Source: CAJQQY01 sp045106765 (GTDB lineage: Bacteria > Bacteroidota > Bacteroidia > Chitinophagales > Saprospiraceae). Taken from it: a DNA stretch of 64,000 bases. Positions 1 to 9,062 of this stretch are shown piece by piece. The notes beneath the pieces were generated by a model. The model had not been told where the DNA came from, did not search any database, and was given only the letters and a program-made list of their open reading frames with translations. The position numbers and the translations under genes are program-made. The stretch spans positions 51,266 through 115,265 of the forward strand of contig JBGCFD010000028.1 in the NCBI GenBank assembly GCA_045106765.1, in the 5' to 3' direction. Position 1 is the stretch's first letter, and the number at the start of each line of letters is the position of its first letter.

Positions 1-1365
1 ATCTCGAAAGGTCTGTTGCAAATCCATCAACTTAATTCCATTCGGATAATATTCATTCCAACATAATCGAATATCTCCTTCAAAGAAAAATCGTTCAATA
101 TAAACTTCATTCGCTTTAAATGACTCAAACAAATAATTATATAAATAAGCTCGATGGTTCTTACTACTTTGACGATCGATGAGTAACAAGTATTCAGGCG
201 GTCGAGTTTTATGTTGATATTGAAAATCAATAATTCCTCCTTTTTCAATCGTCTTGTTGATCGTTTGCGGAATATTTAAAACATAATGATCGTCACTCGT
301 CCGCTGTCGCATCAGTTGCAACACTTTAAAATAATCCTCATTCAAATTGATTTTTGAAATGTTTGGAATTTGTATATTCCAAAGCAAGGGAGGATCATTT
401 TTGGATTGAATATCAGCAATAATTTTTTGTTGGCGTTCTGCCCACCAGTTTAGATATGCACCAAATAATGCAAGAAGAAGAAAGATCAAAATCGGTTTGA
501 TCCAATATTTATGTTTTTGGAAATAGGAAACCCACAAAGGAGGTTGCTTTGGAAAAGATAATATTTTAGGAAAGGGATGAGGCTCTAAATTTAAACTTGA
601 ATATTCTTTTTTGGGAGATGTATCTTCTTGTTCAACCTCTTCTATTTCCTTTTTTTGCTTAATAAAAAAATTAGTGGTGTCAGTTCCTAGCTCATATTTT
701 GCAATAGCGGTAACCATAAAAGTTTCACGACTTGCTTCAAAGTCTTCTATCGTTTTTAAAGTAAAAACTCCATTACTATCAATTTGATAAGTTCCAATTC
801 CAATTATTTCTCCAACAATTTCTCCATTCAAAAAAGAAACAAATTCAAGAGAAGCCCCCTCAATTAAAAATTCACGCAGTTTATTTTCCTTACAGTAATT
901 GTCTAATAAATTCGAAGTGTAAATTGAATCAGGTTCTACTTCAAGAGGTATTCGATGTTCACATGGTGGTGGCATTACTAGAGGTTCATCTCCAGAGATT
1001 CGAAGATAAGCAAGGAACGCAGCCATAATAATCAAGGTCAATCCTAATACTCTTGTAATAATTTCCCATTTACTTTTGGGAGGTAAAATTGGAGTTGTTG
1101 GTTGGTCTTTGGGTTTCCAAGTTTTCGATTTTACTCGATCTAAACTTTGATCAAAAATATCGTAAAAGAACTCTTGGTCTTGTTTGTTTTTTGCAAAGAT
1201 AGGTGCCAACAGAGTCTTCATCTCTTCTGCTGAAATCTCTTCTGGCAGCATGGAATACAATTGTTGTAATTCCAAATGCTTCCCTACCCCAATCGGAAAT
1301 TCTTCCGATTCGAGCGTAGCTAAGAGGTCAGCTAAAAGTTGATATTTTAGATTTTGTTGATTCAT
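1..1365 (-). CDS. Two-TM membrane protein with vWA-like domain, 3' end outside window
   Basis: The minus strand is open from an ATG at 1365 to the window edge (455 codons, no stop), so the C-terminus is missing. Seen: a helical N-terminal domain (about 1-80), a membrane segment near 103-121, a beta-rich region 122-289, a second membrane segment near 290-308, then a cytosolic part. Around 391-455 this reads EYLLLIDRQSS, then IERFFFEGDIRLCW, like the first strands of the vWA-like domain found beside MoxR ATPases, with the metal-binding DxSxS motif reduced to DRQSS. The two membrane passes put about 165 residues outside the cytoplasm. The start is 15 bp after the MoxR stop, so the two are probably co-transcribed. 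Inference: a membrane sensor or scaffold worked by the MoxR ATPase. Whether an enzyme domain follows cannot be seen. Confidence 0.75.
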   Translation of the reverse strand, partial: MNQQNLKYQLLADLLATLESEEFPIGVGKHLELQQLYSMLPEEISAEEMKTLLAPIFAKNKQDQEFFYDIFDQSLDRVKSKTWKPKDQPTTPILPPKSKWEIITRVLGLTLIIMAAFLAYLRISGDEPLVMPPPCEHRIPLEVEPDSIYTSNLLDNYCKENKLREFLIEGASLEFVSFLNGEIVGEIIGIGTYQIDSNGVFTLKTIEDFEASRETFMVTAIAKYELGTDTTNFFIKQKKEIEEVEQEDTSPKKEYSSLNLEPHPFPKILSFPKQPPLWVSYFQKHKYWIKPILIFLLLALFGAYLNWWAERQQKIIADIQSKNDPPLLWNIQIPNISKINLNEDYFKVLQLMRQRTSDDHYVLNIPQTINKTIEKGGIIDFQYQHKTRPPEYLLLIDRQSSKNHRAYLYNYLFESFKANEVYIERFFFEGDIRLCWNEYYPNGIKLMDLQQTFRD

Positions 1366-1380
1366 TTATTATTTGAAAAA

Positions 1381-2325
1381 TTACCTTCTCTTTTTCCCAA
1401 ATAACAAATCACGCAAAGCATAAAGATCTTCTTTCGTTTTGGCAAGTACCGAATAAGAAGAAAAAAGTTGTTCTTTTTCTGCTTCAGACATTGAATTATA
1501 TTTATCCAACTTACTCGCATCAAAACCAATTTTATTCAATAGCATCGCCCAAAAAATAAGTTCTGCGGTCGCAGGATTTTTTTTCAATTTTATGGTTCGG
1601 TGATTTCGTATATGCTCGAAGTGCTTAATGATACTACTTAAATTTTCACTAGAAACACCATCTACTTTTTTCTCCAAGATCCTTAACAGAGTTTTTGCAT
1701 TCGGAAAATCAATATGATAATAAACTACTCTTCTCAAAAAAGCATCAGGCAAATTCTTTTCAGAATTACTCGTCATGATGATGATTGGTCGATTGTTATC
1801 ATCGGTTTGATAATGCTTCCCAATTTGTGGAACAGAAAATTCCAACGCTTCAATTGCAGCTAAAACATCATTTGGTAAGTCCCGAGGTGCTTTGTCAATT
1901 TCATCAATCAACACTACTTTCCTTTCTTTTAATTGTATCGCTTTCCCCAAACCTTCGTAACGAATAAATTTTTGTTCCACTTCATCGTTACTCAAAGCAT
2001 CCGTACTTTTATTATTTTGAGAAAACTGAAAATGCCCTAAAGCATCATATCGATAAAATAAATCTGATGCAGTACTTGTCGTTTGTGCATTAAACACCAT
2101 GGGTTTTCCCAAATCAAAATACCAAGCCACATGCTTTGCCAATTGCGTTTTACCAGTTCCTGGTTCGCCCGTAAGCAACAATGGTTGTCCTAATGCAATC
2201 GCAACATTGACTGCGTCTATCAATCCTTTGGAAGGTTGATAAAACTGTGGATCATCTTTCCGATTATTTTTGGAAAAAGTAGGAAGTGGTTTTTTTTCTG
2301 ACTGACCGTAAATATGAAAACTCAT
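1381..2325 (-). CDS. MoxR-family AAA+ ATPase
   Basis: A 314-residue AAA+ ATPase of the MoxR type, a family that remodels or activates partner proteins, often with vWA-domain partners. Seen: Walker A GEPGTGKT near residue 55, Walker B VVLIDEID, a sensor 1 region IIIMTSNS, and an arginine-finger stretch FLRRVVYY. The length is usual for MoxR. An N-terminal extension of about 30 residues precedes the ATPase core. It sits between an upstream TIR protein (109-bp gap) and a downstream vWA-like membrane protein (15-bp gap), all read leftward, which suggests one operon. Assignment to MoxR is firm. Its role as a switch between membrane partner and TIR effector is inferred from gene order. Confidence 0.9.
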   Translation of the reverse strand: MSFHIYGQSEKKPLPTFSKNNRKDDPQFYQPSKGLIDAVNVAIALGQPLLLTGEPGTGKTQLAKHVAWYFDLGKPMVFNAQTTSTASDLFYRYDALGHFQFSQNNKSTDALSNDEVEQKFIRYEGLGKAIQLKERKVVLIDEIDKAPRDLPNDVLAAIEALEFSVPQIGKHYQTDDNNRPIIIMTSNSEKNLPDAFLRRVVYYHIDFPNAKTLLRILEKKVDGVSSENLSSIIKHFEHIRNHRTIKLKKNPATAELIFWAMLLNKIGFDASKLDKYNSMSEAEKEQLFSSYSVLAKTKEDLYALRDLLFGKKRR

Positions 2326-2349
2326 TTCTTTTAATTTAAAAATTGAAAA

Positions 2350-2425
2350 GTTGATTAAGTAATTTGGAAATCAGTTAAACAATTGATCGGCTGATTAAGT
2401 AATCGGAATACCCGATTAACTGATC
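2350..2425. repeat. Short direct repeats and hairpin in the TIR-MoxR gap
   Basis: The 109-bp gap between the TIR and MoxR genes holds two copies of TGATTAAGTAAT (starting near 2353 and 2391). The second leads into a hairpin, TAATCGG-aatac-CCGATTA. There is no T-tract typical of a terminator, so it could lower rather than stop readthrough into the MoxR gene. The arms are made of repeated gatt/gatc words like other hairpins in the window. Confidence 0.45.
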
Positions 2426-2434
2426 AACTAAAAA

Positions 2435-3850
2435 TCATTTATTAATTATTTTAAAAACTAACTCTTGTAAAACTTCAATAGTAGACATATCTATTAATTC
2501 TTTTTGCTCGTAAGTATTTTGTTTTTCTGAATCCAAACCAAGTACCACACTATTGACGAGGTCGGTAATTTTATCTGGATTCTCTTCACCCAGTTCACTA
2601 AACCATAATTTAACATCATCAATGTTGACTGGATTGAGTTGCTTAAACATCGTGCTGTTAGCGTTACTATTTGTAATTTTTTCTAAATCTGAAATAATCT
2701 TTAAATCCTTTGCAACCAATTTTTCTGGTAAATGTGCATGTTCGACTGAGACGACAAAGAAAAAAAGAAAGGTTGGTAATTCTTCGTGTTCATCTTGGAA
2801 CGTCTCCACAATCCATTCAAAAAATTCACCTAAAAAATCCTTCCATTTTAAAGAGGATAATTTAAACACACTTGCTACATATTGATAATTCAATCTTGGA
2901 ATGCCTTCCTTGACAAATTTTTGAAAATCAAATTCGGTATCTTGAAAATCAAATCTTTGACAAAAATATTTTTTAAATTCCTCTTTTGTTTTTTCCAAAT
3001 TTCTCTTCATCGGCAATTCTCGAATCGCTACTCTCCCACTATCAGGAACTGTTTCAAAATGAATCGCTTCAGGTGAATCTTCCAACTCTTCATTAATCAA
3101 CTCGTAAATCATTCGCTCTGCAAAACTTGGTGGCATCTGAGTTGGACACGCTGTCATAAAATAAAATTGGAAAAAATCATTTTTGCTCACTTTTTCATCA
3201 TAAGCATCCCACCAATTATCTTTTGGTTTTTCTCGATTGATATTGACGAGTTGATAATTTCCCATTGGTCCCTGCAATCGAAGGTTTTCAATTTTTTTCC
3301 CAACCTCAACTTGTCCTTGTGGAGTTTGTAGATTATAAATGTCCATCACCTCTTTGGCATCTTGCCTTGAATCGAGATTATATTTTGCAACAAAGTTGTT
3401 CGCATTCTCTCCCTTAAAATCAGCAATCGTACTTAAGATTCCATGTATGACATCTAACCAAGCTTCATCTTGGTTTTTCCAAGCTTGTATGGGTTTATCT
3501 CCTTTTGGAAAAATTGGAAATTGAGTAATTGGGCTTCCTTCAAAAAAACAGTAATTAATTAAAATCGGAACAATTCGAACTTCTCCTTTTTCTTGGCGGG
3601 CAATGGCATTTTTAATTTCCACATCATTAATGTAATCCGATGCAATGAAATTTTTGCTCACTAAAAATAAAATAATATTAGCTTGATTTAATTTTGATTT
3701 GATCGCTTGGTCCCACTCATCGCCTACTTTAATCTGACGATCATTCCACTCTTCCAATACGCCTTGCCTAACTAAAGCACTCATGTGCTTAGCCAATTCG
3801 TTTTTATAATTTTCATCCTCATGTGCGTAGCTGATAAAAACTTTAATCAT
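2435..3850 (-). CDS. TIR-domain protein with possible inactive-STAND-like C-terminus
   Basis: A 471-residue protein. Residues 1-140 form a TIR (TIR_2-type) domain: VFISYAHEDE at the N-terminus, the WNDRQIKVGDEW loop (35-46), LFLVSKNFIASDYI, and a conserved Glu at 78 in the position of the NADase catalytic glutamate. The remaining 330 residues lack Walker motifs. The stretch NYQLVNINRE then FYFMTACPTQMPPSFAER resembles my recollection of inactive STAND (iSTAND) domains; this is tentative. It is the first gene of a leftward set with a MoxR ATPase and a vWA-like membrane protein. TIR domains of this kind cleave NAD+ or make signalling nucleotides in bacterial immunity. An effector role here is inferred, not shown. 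No ThsA-like partner is present, so it is not a Thoeris locus. Confidence 0.85.
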   Translation of the reverse strand: MIKVFISYAHEDENYKNELAKHMSALVRQGVLEEWNDRQIKVGDEWDQAIKSKLNQANIILFLVSKNFIASDYINDVEIKNAIARQEKGEVRIVPILINYCFFEGSPITQFPIFPKGDKPIQAWKNQDEAWLDVIHGILSTIADFKGENANNFVAKYNLDSRQDAKEVMDIYNLQTPQGQVEVGKKIENLRLQGPMGNYQLVNINREKPKDNWWDAYDEKVSKNDFFQFYFMTACPTQMPPSFAERMIYELINEELEDSPEAIHFETVPDSGRVAIRELPMKRNLEKTKEEFKKYFCQRFDFQDTEFDFQKFVKEGIPRLNYQYVASVFKLSSLKWKDFLGEFFEWIVETFQDEHEELPTFLFFFVVSVEHAHLPEKLVAKDLKIISDLEKITNSNANSTMFKQLNPVNIDDVKLWFSELGEENPDKITDLVNSVVLGLDSEKQNTYEQKELIDMSTIEVLQELVFKIINK

Positions 3851-4037
3851 AGGCAGTTTTCAAATAAATTTAATTGGAAAAAAGTAGGTAGGTGTTTATT
3901 GTTCATTTGGTTATTTTATCAAGTAAAATAAAATTACTTAGCTACAGTAAAACAAAGAAAAATCAAGGAGAAATCAAATAAATTGTAAATATATTTTTTG
4001 ACTAATATATTATTTTAAACAGTTGACAATCAATACT

Positions 4038-4550
4038 TTAAGCAACTATTTTATTACAAAAATCTAGAAGTCGACTTTGAACTTCCTCTGGTATTTTTTC
4101 ATCCACTATATAAGTATGAACTTCTCCACCATAAATCATATCTAAATAATCAGCCGTTTTTTCAAAAGGCATAAAAAATCCTTTGTGTTCTTCTTCATCA
4201 GAACTGCAACAAAGAGCAAACATTTTTTTCCCAGCTAAGCCTCTACCTTTCTCTTTTCGAATAGTCACCAAATCTGACCATCGATCTAAAAACCTTTTCA
4301 TAATCGAGCTCATCGAATACCAATAAACTGGCGTACAAAAAACGATTTTATCAAAAGTCAACATATGTTCTGCCATTTTAAAAAAATCATCACCTGCGTT
4401 TTTATGATCATAATCATAACCTGAAAAATCGAAATCATGTAAATTCATTAATTCAGCAGTTGATATTTTTTCTAATAAAAAATTGGCCATCATCCGAGTG
4501 TCTCCATTCTCACGGGCACTTCCAAAAATTAGGAGAGTATCTTTTTTCAT
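4038..4550 (-). CDS. Flavodoxin-like NAD(P)H-dependent FMN oxidoreductase
   Basis: A 170-residue single-domain flavodoxin fold protein. Seen: an N-terminal FMN phosphate-binding loop GSARENGDTR (about 10-19) and the TPVYWYSMSSIMKRFLDR segment (about 94-111) typical of NADPH-dependent FMN reductases and quinone reductase-like proteins, where the loop contacts the flavin ring. Length is normal. It is monocistronic, separated from the TIR gene by 187 bp and divergent from the secreted protein gene at 4880. Likely a cytosolic two-electron reductase of quinones or related compounds. The substrate is unknown. Confidence 0.8.
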   Translation of the reverse strand: MKKDTLLIFGSARENGDTRMMANFLLEKISTAELMNLHDFDFSGYDYDHKNAGDDFFKMAEHMLTFDKIVFCTPVYWYSMSSIMKRFLDRWSDLVTIRKEKGRGLAGKKMFALCCSSDEEEHKGFFMPFEKTADYLDMIYGGEVHTYIVDEKIPEEVQSRLLDFCNKIVA

Positions 4551-4579
4551 TTTTATTAAAAGTTTTTTTTCTAGTTTAA

Positions 4580-4654
4580 TAGACTTTATTCGTTTGACGT
4601 TTGACGTTTTACGTTTTACGGTCGCTCATACAATTCTATTTAGAATAAAGTCTA
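4580..4654. repeat. 73-bp dispersed hairpin element, copy 1
   Basis: The perfect 12-bp arms TAGACTTTATTC and GAATAAAGTCTA enclose a centre rich in GTTTGACGTT and GTTTTACG words. A second copy of the same 73-bp core length lies at 37911-37983, and a related short form at 39599-39653. Between the two long copies one arm pair has changed from C-G to G-C on both sides, which keeps the stem. The rest of the 329-bp gap 4551-4879 holds nothing else I can name apart from AT-rich upstream sequence of the following gene. Confidence 0.75.
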
Positions 4655-4879
4655 ATGATGATATTTCTTTCAAGATTTTTTAATACACGATTTATTCAGT
4701 TCAATCATTTGTGTTAACTACTAGTTAATGCATCAAATAACACTTTGAAATACAATCGTATTTATTCATTTTGTGTGTCGATGTAGTTGTCAAAAGTAAT
4801 AAAACCTCCAAACTAAAAATCATTCATCTGCGTTTTTCTAAAGTATAATGTTGTTCTTTTATTACAAAAAATTCCTTTT

Positions 4880-6040
4880 ATGCAACAAAAAATATTCACA
4901 ACTATCCTTGCTATTTTTTCCACTTTCATATTATTTGCTCAAGATGAAATCCCTGCCAACAACTATTTGCAATGGGGAAAAATAATAATTCCCATCAATG
5001 AATTAGTCAATGGTTCCAACGGAAGAATAAAAATGAGTTTAACCGATGTGTTAGATTCAGCCAACGAACCAATTCTATTAATGAAAAATGGAAAAGATGC
5101 TCAACTAAAAAGCTTTTATTTTGTCATCACTAAGAATAATAGAACCGCTTCTCCTACTTTTGTTCACATCGAAGATTATGATAAAAAAAATGCCCTTAAC
5201 ACTCATGGAAAAGCATTTGTCAAAAAAAATCTACGTGAAGGCGAAAATATTTATTTTAATAATTTGAAAGGTGAAGATTCGGAAGAGCATTTTTTAAGTA
5301 TTGAAATCTCTTATGCTAAACGACCTCTAAAGTTAAATTTTACACTCCCTGTAATTAAGAAAGAGGAAACTTTTGGTTTTCAAATTCATGAATTTCCCAA
5401 CCAACCATTAAAAATAAAATTAGATACAACCGATCTAGCTTTGGAGAAAATTTTTACCACCTACAAAAAACTAGGTAAATACAATATTATTCATATTCCT
5501 CATTTTAAAACTACTAGAAGATATTTGACTCCAAAAAATATACTTGAAATTGACTGTGATATTAATCTTGATTTAGTAAAAAATGAGCAGACCAAAGAAA
5601 TTGATTTGAATTTACTCTCAGAGTTTACTGAATATAATGGTTATCCAATTGAGTTAAAATGGGGAGAAATGAAGACGACCGACTCACGAAAATCATTTAG
5701 TGCTAGTGGAAATGATGGAATTTTCAGGGAAAATAGTATGGGCGAAGTTATTAAATTTGAAGACTATGACCAATATGATTTGAAAGATGCGATTGGTGGA
5801 AGGTTTTCACTTTCACAAGGATTTCAATCGTATAAAATTAAGCGAATGAAAGTCTATATTATTCCAAAAGGGGAAACTCCAACTGCCTATATTACTGACG
5901 ACATTAATCATCCTGACTTGGAAAAAGTTCTTCGCGAGATAGAAAAAAATACGATGATTTTATTTTCGGAAATAATTATTGAAGCAGATGCAAATGTATT
6001 GTTATATTTCCCTACTTCTTTGCTTTTTGGAATTAGGTAA
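4880..6040 (+). CDS. Secreted protein of unknown function
   Basis: A 386-residue protein with a clear signal peptide (MQQKIFTTILAIFSTFILFAQ, cleavage near residue 21). The mature part looks beta-rich: alternating hydrophobic strands, few Cys, and repeated segments such as IPINELVNGSNG, LKIKLDTTDLALEKI and VYIIPKGETPTA. No catalytic motif or T9SS C-terminal domain is visible, so it is probably periplasmic or surface-exposed by another route. The N-terminal part has a loose similarity in style to GldM-type domains, too weak to name. It stands alone, convergent with the SDR gene 23 bp beyond its stop. Confidence 0.75.
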   Translation: MQQKIFTTILAIFSTFILFAQDEIPANNYLQWGKIIIPINELVNGSNGRIKMSLTDVLDSANEPILLMKNGKDAQLKSFYFVITKNNRTASPTFVHIEDYDKKNALNTHGKAFVKKNLREGENIYFNNLKGEDSEEHFLSIEISYAKRPLKLNFTLPVIKKEETFGFQIHEFPNQPLKIKLDTTDLALEKIFTTYKKLGKYNIIHIPHFKTTRRYLTPKNILEIDCDINLDLVKNEQTKEIDLNLLSEFTEYNGYPIELKWGEMKTTDSRKSFSASGNDGIFRENSMGEVIKFEDYDQYDLKDAIGGRFSLSQGFQSYKIKRMKVYIIPKGETPTAYITDDINHPDLEKVLREIEKNTMILFSEIIIEADANVLLYFPTSLLFGIR

Positions 6041-6063
6041 TTTTATTCCCATAAATAAAAATA

Positions 6064-6858
6064 TCAAGTCGCACTAATACCACTCGCAATTTTATAAAAT
6101 AAAGGCGGAATAAATTTCTTGAAAAACACCATTAATTTCCCTTCCATTCCGATCACCGTCACACGCTTATTTCGCTTCATTGACTTGACAATTATCTGAG
6201 CACATTTCTCAGCTGAAATTCCTTTCGCCTGACCGGGATCCATTTTGCCATGTTGTGTTCCATCTTTAGTCAAGGAATTGATAGAAATATCTGTTTTGAT
6301 TCGTCCAGGACAAATGATATTTATTTTTAAATTATCCTTATAATGTTCTACCATCAAGGTTTCATAAAATCCGTGCAAGGCATGTTTTGAGGCAGAATAA
6401 GAAGATCGTTGAGGAAAACCAAAAATTCCAACTAAACTACTCATAGTTACAATTTGTCCATTTTTTTGAGCAAGCATTTTTGGTAGGACAGCTTTGGTCA
6501 ACGCTATATTGCCAAAATAATTGATCTCCATAATTCGGCGATCCACTTCAAAATCAGTCTCAGCCGTTAAACCTCTTTGACTTATTCCAGCATTATTAAT
6601 AAGTACATCAATTTTCTCAAATTTCTGTAACACTATATTTACATTTTCGCCAATTACATCATAATTAGTGACATCCATCGGTAAAACCAAACACTCTGCC
6701 CCTAGTTTTTCGCACTTCTTAGCAACTGTTTTAAGGACTTCTGCTCGTCGAGCGGATAAAACTATTTTCGCTTTTTCCTTTGCAAATTCAATGGCCAAAG
6801 CTTCTCCAATTCCAGATGAAGCTCCAGTTATCCAAACTACTTGATTAATGTATTTCAT
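6064..6858 (-). CDS. Short-chain dehydrogenase/reductase (SDR)
   Basis: A 264-residue classical SDR. Seen: the dinucleotide-binding motif TGASSGIG (about 10-17), NNAG (about 88-91), the catalytic Ser in SSLVG and the YxxxK motif YSASK with the usual spacing, and a C-terminal hydrophobic stretch. The family oxidises or reduces alcohols and ketones with NAD(P)(H). The C-terminal hydrophobic region and overall shape recall the DHRS7-like group. It is separated by a terminator from the aromatic operon upstream, so it probably has its own promoter. The substrate is unknown. Confidence 0.88.
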   Translation of the reverse strand: MKYINQVVWITGASSGIGEALAIEFAKEKAKIVLSARRAEVLKTVAKKCEKLGAECLVLPMDVTNYDVIGENVNIVLQKFEKIDVLINNAGISQRGLTAETDFEVDRRIMEINYFGNIALTKAVLPKMLAQKNGQIVTMSSLVGIFGFPQRSSYSASKHALHGFYETLMVEHYKDNLKINIICPGRIKTDISINSLTKDGTQHGKMDPGQAKGISAEKCAQIIVKSMKRNKRVTVIGMEGKLMVFFKKFIPPLFYKIASGISAT

Positions 6859-6898
6859 TTATTCTTTTTGAAACGCTAAGTAATTTAAAATAGCTCAA

Positions 6899-6943
6899 TA
6901 AAAAAAGTCGATTGCAATATTTAATTACAATCGACTCTTTTTT
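6899..6943 (-). terminator. Terminator of the aromatic amino acid operon
   Basis: The stem AGTCGATTG / CAATCGACT (6906-6936) is flanked by an A-run on one side and a T-run on the other, so it can act in both directions. It lies 23 bp after the stop of the DAHP synthase/chorismate mutase gene and before the SDR start. Confidence 0.88.
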
Positions 6944-6966
6944 AGCTGACTAATTTATCAGGCAAT

Positions 6967-8046
6967 TTACTTCAGCGCTGGTTTAGTCACCTCCATTTGG
7001 TGATTGATAGATTCTTGGTGAATCGCTTTTAAAAATTGAGCGATAAATTCTTCACTCAATCCTTTTTCTTCTCCTTTGACAATTCCTTTTTCCAAAATTT
7101 CATTCCATCGAACTGGCTGAAGAATCGAAATATTTTTGTCTTTTTTATATAAACCTATCGCTTCAGCAATTTCCATTCGCTTACCTAGCATATTTAATAA
7201 CTCATTATCAATTCCATCAATTTCAGCACGAAGCGCATCAATACTTACTTTAGCTTCTCCATCCAATTCTTCATGTTTGATTACTAAATTATCAACTAAC
7301 TCCTTAAAGGTAGCAGGCGTAATTTGTTGTTTTGCATCACTCCAAGCTTTATCCGGGTCAGGGTGAGTCTCAGTCATTAATCCATGAAAACTTAAGTCAA
7401 AAGATTTTTGGGCTACATCAGCTAAAGTATCTCTTCGACCACAAATATGACTATTATCACATATGATCGTCAGGTCTGGAAATCGTCTCTTTAATTCAAT
7501 TGGAATTTGCCAAAGCGGTTCATTTCTGTAAGAACTATTTCCTGCCAAAGAAAACCCACGATGAATAACTCCCACTCTTTGAATCCCGGCATTATAAATT
7601 CTTTCGATCGCACCAATCCATAAATTTAAATCTGGATTAATCGGATTTTTTATCAAAACTGGAATGTCAACTCCTTCCACCGCATCTGCAATTTCTTGCA
7701 CAGCGAATGGACTTACCGTTGTTCGAGCTCCAATCCAAAGCAAGTCTATATTATGTTTCAAAGCTTCAAAGACATGTTGAGTTTTCGCAACTTCTGTCGT
7801 TACTTTCATTCCCGTTTCGGCCTTCACTCTTTTAAGCCAAGGTAATCCAACTTTACCAACACCTTCAAAAGCATTTGGTCGGGTTCGAGGTTTCCAAATA
7901 CCTGCACGGAAGAAATCAATTTTTTGATCTTTAAGTGCGTGAGCTGTTGCTAAAACTTGTTCTTCCGTTTCAGCACTACAAGGTCCAGCGATGATAATCG
8001 GTTGACCTGCTTCTTTTTCGACTAGTGGTTTGAATTGCATTTCCAT
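6967..8046 (-). CDS. Bifunctional DAHP synthase / chorismate mutase
   Basis: Catalyses the first step of the shikimate pathway (phosphoenolpyruvate plus erythrose 4-phosphate to DAHP) and chorismate to prephenate. From the chosen start (ATG at 8046, giving MEMQFKPL) it is 359 residues; a longer frame to 8103 has a poor-quality extension. Seen: IIIAGPCSAE and FFRAGIWKPRTRPN, typical of the AroA beta / KDO8P synthase-like DAHP synthase, the metal-ligand region VIHRGFS, and ICDNSHICGRR. The C-terminal 95 residues form an AroQ chorismate mutase domain (LRAEIDGIDNELLNMLGKRM). It is the last gene of the leftward pheA operon, 140 bp after tyrA and followed by a strong terminator. Feedback control through the mutase domain is known for such fusions. 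Confidence 0.93.
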   Translation of the reverse strand: MEMQFKPLVEKEAGQPIIIAGPCSAETEEQVLATAHALKDQKIDFFRAGIWKPRTRPNAFEGVGKVGLPWLKRVKAETGMKVTTEVAKTQHVFEALKHNIDLLWIGARTTVSPFAVQEIADAVEGVDIPVLIKNPINPDLNLWIGAIERIYNAGIQRVGVIHRGFSLAGNSSYRNEPLWQIPIELKRRFPDLTIICDNSHICGRRDTLADVAQKSFDLSFHGLMTETHPDPDKAWSDAKQQITPATFKELVDNLVIKHEELDGEAKVSIDALRAEIDGIDNELLNMLGKRMEIAEAIGLYKKDKNISILQPVRWNEILEKGIVKGEEKGLSEEFIAQFLKAIHQESINHQMEVTKPALK

Positions 8047-8186
8047 TATTTTGTGATTTGATTTATTTTGTAATTTTATTGTTACACGTTTTACATTGAA
8101 CATTAGACGAACCGCTTCTGTGACGATTTTTGTTGCCCATCTTTACTTTTGAGAAGTAATTTGTAAAACGTAAAACATTTTTTTTT

Positions 8187-9029
8187 CTATTTACTTAATA
8201 TCCTTTTTATATCATTTGACTGCTCAATTAATTCATGTATTTTTTTAAAATCCTTTTTGATTAAAAGTGTTCTAAATTTTGATAAAGAATTAATATGTTC
8301 ATCCAGTACATCTAAAACATTATCTCGGTTTTGCTGGAAGACGGGTACCCACATATTAGCTGAACTTTTGGCTAAACGTACTGTCGAACTAAAACCAGAA
8401 CTCGCTAAATCCAAAATCGCTTTTTCATCTTTTTCTTTTTCCAAAACAGTCAACGCCAAAGCAAATGAACTGATGTGAGAAATATGAGAGATGTAAGCGG
8501 TATGCATATCATGTGATTTCGCATCCATATGTAACACTTTCATTTCCAATGAGTCATACATCCTTTCCGCTAATTCAGCTACCTCTTTTTGGGATTTTTC
8601 TACATCGCAAATAACCGTAGTTTTATGGCTGAATAAGTTTGGAATTGCAGCCTCTGGTCCAGAGTGTTCCGTTCCTGCCATCGGATGTGTTCCAATATAT
8701 TGTTTCCTTTTTGGATGATCTTTTACACTTTGCATCAACTCGACTTTAGTGGATCCCACATCAATCACTACTTGATTCTCCACTAAGTCTAACACTCTTG
8801 GTAAAACTTGTAACATTGCATTTACGGGAATGGATAAAATGATAATATCTGATACTTTAACCGCATTTTCCAAATCCATATCATCATCAATCAATCTTCG
8901 TCGAACTGCTTTGTCCAAGTTCTCTTGACTTTTATCTACTCCGATGATCCGATCGGCAAATCCATTTTCTTTTAAACTAATCGCCATGGATCCTCCAATA
9001 AGTCCTATTCCAATTATTGTAATCGTCAT
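8187..9029 (-). CDS. tyrA: Prephenate dehydrogenase
   Basis: Oxidatively decarboxylates prephenate to 4-hydroxyphenylpyruvate, the tyrosine branch. A 280-residue protein with an N-terminal NAD-binding fold (GIGLIGGSMA, residues 7-16) and the substrate motif THPMAGTEHSG (about 114-124), followed by the helical dimerisation domain with HISHISS. No ACT or chorismate mutase domain is attached; the mutase activity is supplied by the next gene. It lies 33 bp after the aminotransferase stop, within the operon. Confidence 0.93.
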   Translation of the reverse strand: MTITIIGIGLIGGSMAISLKENGFADRIIGVDKSQENLDKAVRRRLIDDDMDLENAVKVSDIIILSIPVNAMLQVLPRVLDLVENQVVIDVGSTKVELMQSVKDHPKRKQYIGTHPMAGTEHSGPEAAIPNLFSHKTTVICDVEKSQKEVAELAERMYDSLEMKVLHMDAKSHDMHTAYISHISHISSFALALTVLEKEKDEKAILDLASSGFSSTVRLAKSSANMWVPVFQQNRDNVLDVLDEHINSLSKFRTLLIKKDFKKIHELIEQSNDIKRILSK

Positions 9030-9062
9030 TCTACTTTTTTAATTTTCCAATAGAAAAAATTA

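Noticed and set aside
27..248. 73-codon open frame at the left edge
   Set aside because: It lies in another frame of the long vWA-like gene, which is open through the whole region, and its sequence has no protein-like pattern.
2435..3850. Thoeris (ThsA/ThsB) defence locus
   Set aside because: A TIR gene is present but no SIR2/SLOG-type ThsA partner; the neighbours are MoxR and a vWA-like protein.
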